NCBI GenBank assembly: GCA_021846005.1
Contig: JAJZIZ010000029.1
Coordinates: 1 to 8,126 of the forward strand
Source: Microcaldota archaeon
GTDB lineage: Archaea; Micrarchaeota; Micrarchaeia; Micrarchaeales; CABMGC01
Reading direction: 5' to 3'
DNA: 8,126 nucleotides
In this document: piece by piece, positions 7,172-8,126 of the stretch
Layout of the letters: each line of letters begins with the position of its first letter
How positions within the stretch are numbered: the first letter of the stretch is position 1
Position numbers and translations under genes: made by a program
Notes under the pieces: model-generated
The model's database searches: none
Told to the model about the DNA's origin: nothing
The model's input: only the letters and a program-made list of their open reading frames with translations

Positions 7172-7426
7172 TCACGCGGCATTGCCATTACTTGTGATGG
7201 TTGCGGCGCTGATTACGCTGATTGTGCCGCTGACGGCATTGACTACGTATGCAAGGGTGCCTGAGGGGTTGAATGTTATGCTGACGGGAAATTTGCCTAC
7301 GGTTATGGTATTAACTACCTTGCCGTTCGCAGGACTGGCGTTGAACCAAATAAACGCAACTGAGATAATAAGAAGCGCAAAAAGCACTATCGCAACCGCT
7401 GTTTTGACGCCTGAAAATTTACCCAT
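7172..7426 (-). CDS. Truncated YVTN beta-propeller surface protein (signal anchor plus one blade; probable pseudogene head)
   Basis: This is an 84-residue reading from the ATG at 7426. Residues 1-8 are short and basic, about 9-28 are a strongly hydrophobic helix (AVAIVLFALLIISVAFIWF), a signal peptide or anchor, and about 34-76 form one YVTN-type blade: VVNTITVGKFPVSITFNPSG then TLAYVVNAVSGTISVIS. Such repeats normally occur in sets of about seven to make a beta-propeller on archaeal cell surfaces; one alone would not fold as a propeller. The frame stops at TGA (7172-7174), followed by TAA nine bases on, and then by the transmembrane tail at 7147-7033. This suggests a large internal deletion. 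The frame extends upstream to a GTG at 7441, but the ATG suits the promoter at 7454-7462 better. It could still be expressed as a tiny secreted or anchored peptide. Confidence 0.6.
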   Translation of the reverse strand: MGKFSGVKTAVAIVLFALLIISVAFIWFNASPANGKVVNTITVGKFPVSITFNPSGTLAYVVNAVSGTISVISAATITSNGNAA

Positions 7427-7453
7427 TGTCCCCACACACACGTAGCAACCGTG

Positions 7454-7462
7454 CTATAAAAT
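7454..7462 (-). promoter_or_regulatory. TATA box of the truncated YVTN gene
   Basis: The coding strand reads ATTTTATAG, preceded by the purine-rich AAAAGAGG, which resembles a BRE. The centre is about 32 bases before the ATG at 7426, so transcription would begin around 7436-7431, giving a nearly leaderless message. A short inverted repeat (CAATA-ATGA-TATTG, 7477-7490) lies just upstream. The promoter looks intact although the gene is broken. Confidence 0.5.
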
Positions 7463-7476
7463 CCTCTTTTGTTTAT

Positions 7477-7490
7477 CAATAATGATATTG
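7477..7490. repeat. Short inverted repeat upstream of the YVTN-gene promoter
   Basis: CAATA (7477-7481), a four-base spacer ATGA, then TATTG (7486-7490), lying about 15 bases upstream of the TATA box in A/T-rich DNA. It is a possible regulator site, but arms this short in A/T-rich sequence also arise by chance. Confidence 0.25.
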
Positions 7491-7555
7491 TTATAGGTTT
7501 GTTCCTCTGAAATTATGGAATCTGCCTTTCCAAACCTCAGCCAGATCTCCACTTA

Positions 7556-8125
7556 TCAGCTACCGAAGGGCATCTTTCTGCGATTGCCCTTCCGCCTAGC
7601 CAAGAGATATACCGCTGCAATAATAATTATTACAATAACAATGACAACAAGCGGCACGTAGTCTTGCGTGCTGGACGGCGTCGTCTGGGGCGGCGTATGC
7701 GCTGAGGAAGCAGGCGGCACTGAAGAAGATGACGGAGTTGTTGTCACGGTGTTGTTTGCAGGAGGAGACACCGTTGCTGTTGGCTGTACCGAAGAGTTTG
7801 ACTTGGCAGGCACAATCGTTGGCGCTGCCACCTGTCCCAGTATTGCAACTATGGGATCCCCGGGTATGTTGAAACTGATTGTGCACGCAATGGAATTTTC
7901 AGTAAATGGTTTTATTGGCATCCATGTGCCATTGCTGTATAGGTAGGGTCCGAAACTGCCAGGGACTGCAGAGCAGTTGTATGGCATTGTCATATGCAGC
8001 GTTGTTCCAGGAGCGCTTATGTTGAATGCAGCTATTGTCTTGTAGTTTTTCAGCGCAGGCGGCGCATGCGAGGTAACATTATTCACCGAAACATTGACAT
8101 CGTAAGGCTTTGGCGAATTTGATGA
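7556..8125 (-). CDS. Cell-surface protein, C-terminal part: glycosylated ectodomain, Ser/Thr/Pro stalk, membrane anchor (5' partial)
   Basis: The frame is open through the right edge; the GTG at 8086 is not a convincing start, so about 189 C-terminal residues are seen. The order is a beta-rich ectodomain (from the edge to about 7825) with two cysteines (PYNCSA and SIACTI) that could form a disulfide; a Ser/Thr/Pro-rich stalk (about 7825-7660); a transmembrane helix, VPLVVIVIVIIIIAAVYLLA; and a basic tail, RRKGNRRKMPFGS. Seven N-glycosylation sequons are visible (NVS, NVT, NIS, NCS, NGT, NSS, NNT). The ectodomain segment with TIAAFNIS, MPYNCS, NGTW and GDPIVAILGQV resembles the domain that precedes the C-terminal anchor in some archaeal surface proteins (PGF-pre-PGF-like); this is from memory and uncertain. 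The function is unknown: probably an S-layer-associated or adhesive protein. The tail is paralogous to the remnant at 7033-7147, so the missing N-terminal part may well hold YVTN blades. Confidence 0.75.
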   Translation of the reverse strand, partial: SSNSPKPYDVNVSVNNVTSHAPPALKNYKTIAAFNISAPGTTLHMTMPYNCSAVPGSFGPYLYSNGTWMPIKPFTENSIACTISFNIPGDPIVAILGQVAAPTIVPAKSNSSVQPTATVSPPANNTVTTTPSSSSVPPASSAHTPPQTTPSSTQDYVPLVVIVIVIIIIAAVYLLARRKGNRRKMPFGS

Positions 8126-8126
8126 A

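Noticed and set aside
7616..7650. ATT/AAT-rich stretch as a microsatellite
   Set aside because: It encodes the Ile/Val transmembrane helix of the surface protein in frame, and coding constraint explains the repetition.
8084..8086. GTG at 8086 as the start of the right-edge surface protein
   Set aside because: The frame is open to the window edge, reading S-P-K-P-Y-D-V-N-V before it, and there is no signal peptide after it, as a surface protein would need.

Overview
The window reads as archaeal chromosome. The evidence is an archaeal-type leucyl-tRNA synthetase, a prefoldin alpha gene directly upstream of ftsY (a linkage common in archaea), an archaeal-style 2-oxoacid dehydrogenase operon, TATA-like promoters with little or no leader, and YVTN/Ser-Thr-Pro-rich surface proteins anchored by a C-terminal membrane helix. 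The style of the surface proteins suggests an ARMAN/Micrarchaeota-like or Thermoplasmata-like lineage. That placement is an impression, not a result.

Layout. Positions 2-1729 (+) hold the C-terminal ~575 residues of leucyl-tRNA synthetase; its start lies off the left edge. It converges, with only 24 bp between the stops, on a minus-strand operon transcribed right to left: E1 alpha (5075/5117-3978), E1 beta (3977-3012) and lipoyl-E2 (3007-1754) of a 2-oxoacid dehydrogenase complex. E1 alpha and E1 beta abut (TGA-ATG), and E1 beta and E2 are 4 bp apart. Catalytic residues are intact in all three. No E3 (dihydrolipoamide dehydrogenase) gene is present, and leuS closes off the end of the operon.

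Upstream, also on the minus strand, are ftsY (6470/6476-5169), the SRP receptor GTPase, and pfdA (6917-6477), prefoldin alpha. They abut stop-to-start and probably form a separate two-gene operon that ends in a T-rich stretch before E1 alpha.

The right-hand 1.2 kb holds two minus-strand copies of what look like related cell-surface proteins. The rightmost (7556 to the right edge) is the C-terminal part of an intact gene: an ectodomain with many N-glycosylation sequons, a Ser/Thr/Pro-rich stalk, a transmembrane helix and a basic tail. Between it and pfdA lies a wrecked copy. Its head is a signal anchor plus a single YVTN beta-propeller blade with an intact-looking promoter. This runs into two in-frame stops and then a frameshifted tail that still matches the transmembrane helix and KMP terminus of the intact neighbour. 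The middle of the gene has been lost.

The most noteworthy observations are this head-plus-tail surface-protein relic beside a paralogue, the dehydrogenase operon without E3, the doubtful start of E1 alpha, and a perfect 7-bp inverted repeat upstream of pfdA. I see no RNA gene, CRISPR array, insertion sequence or new multi-gene system.
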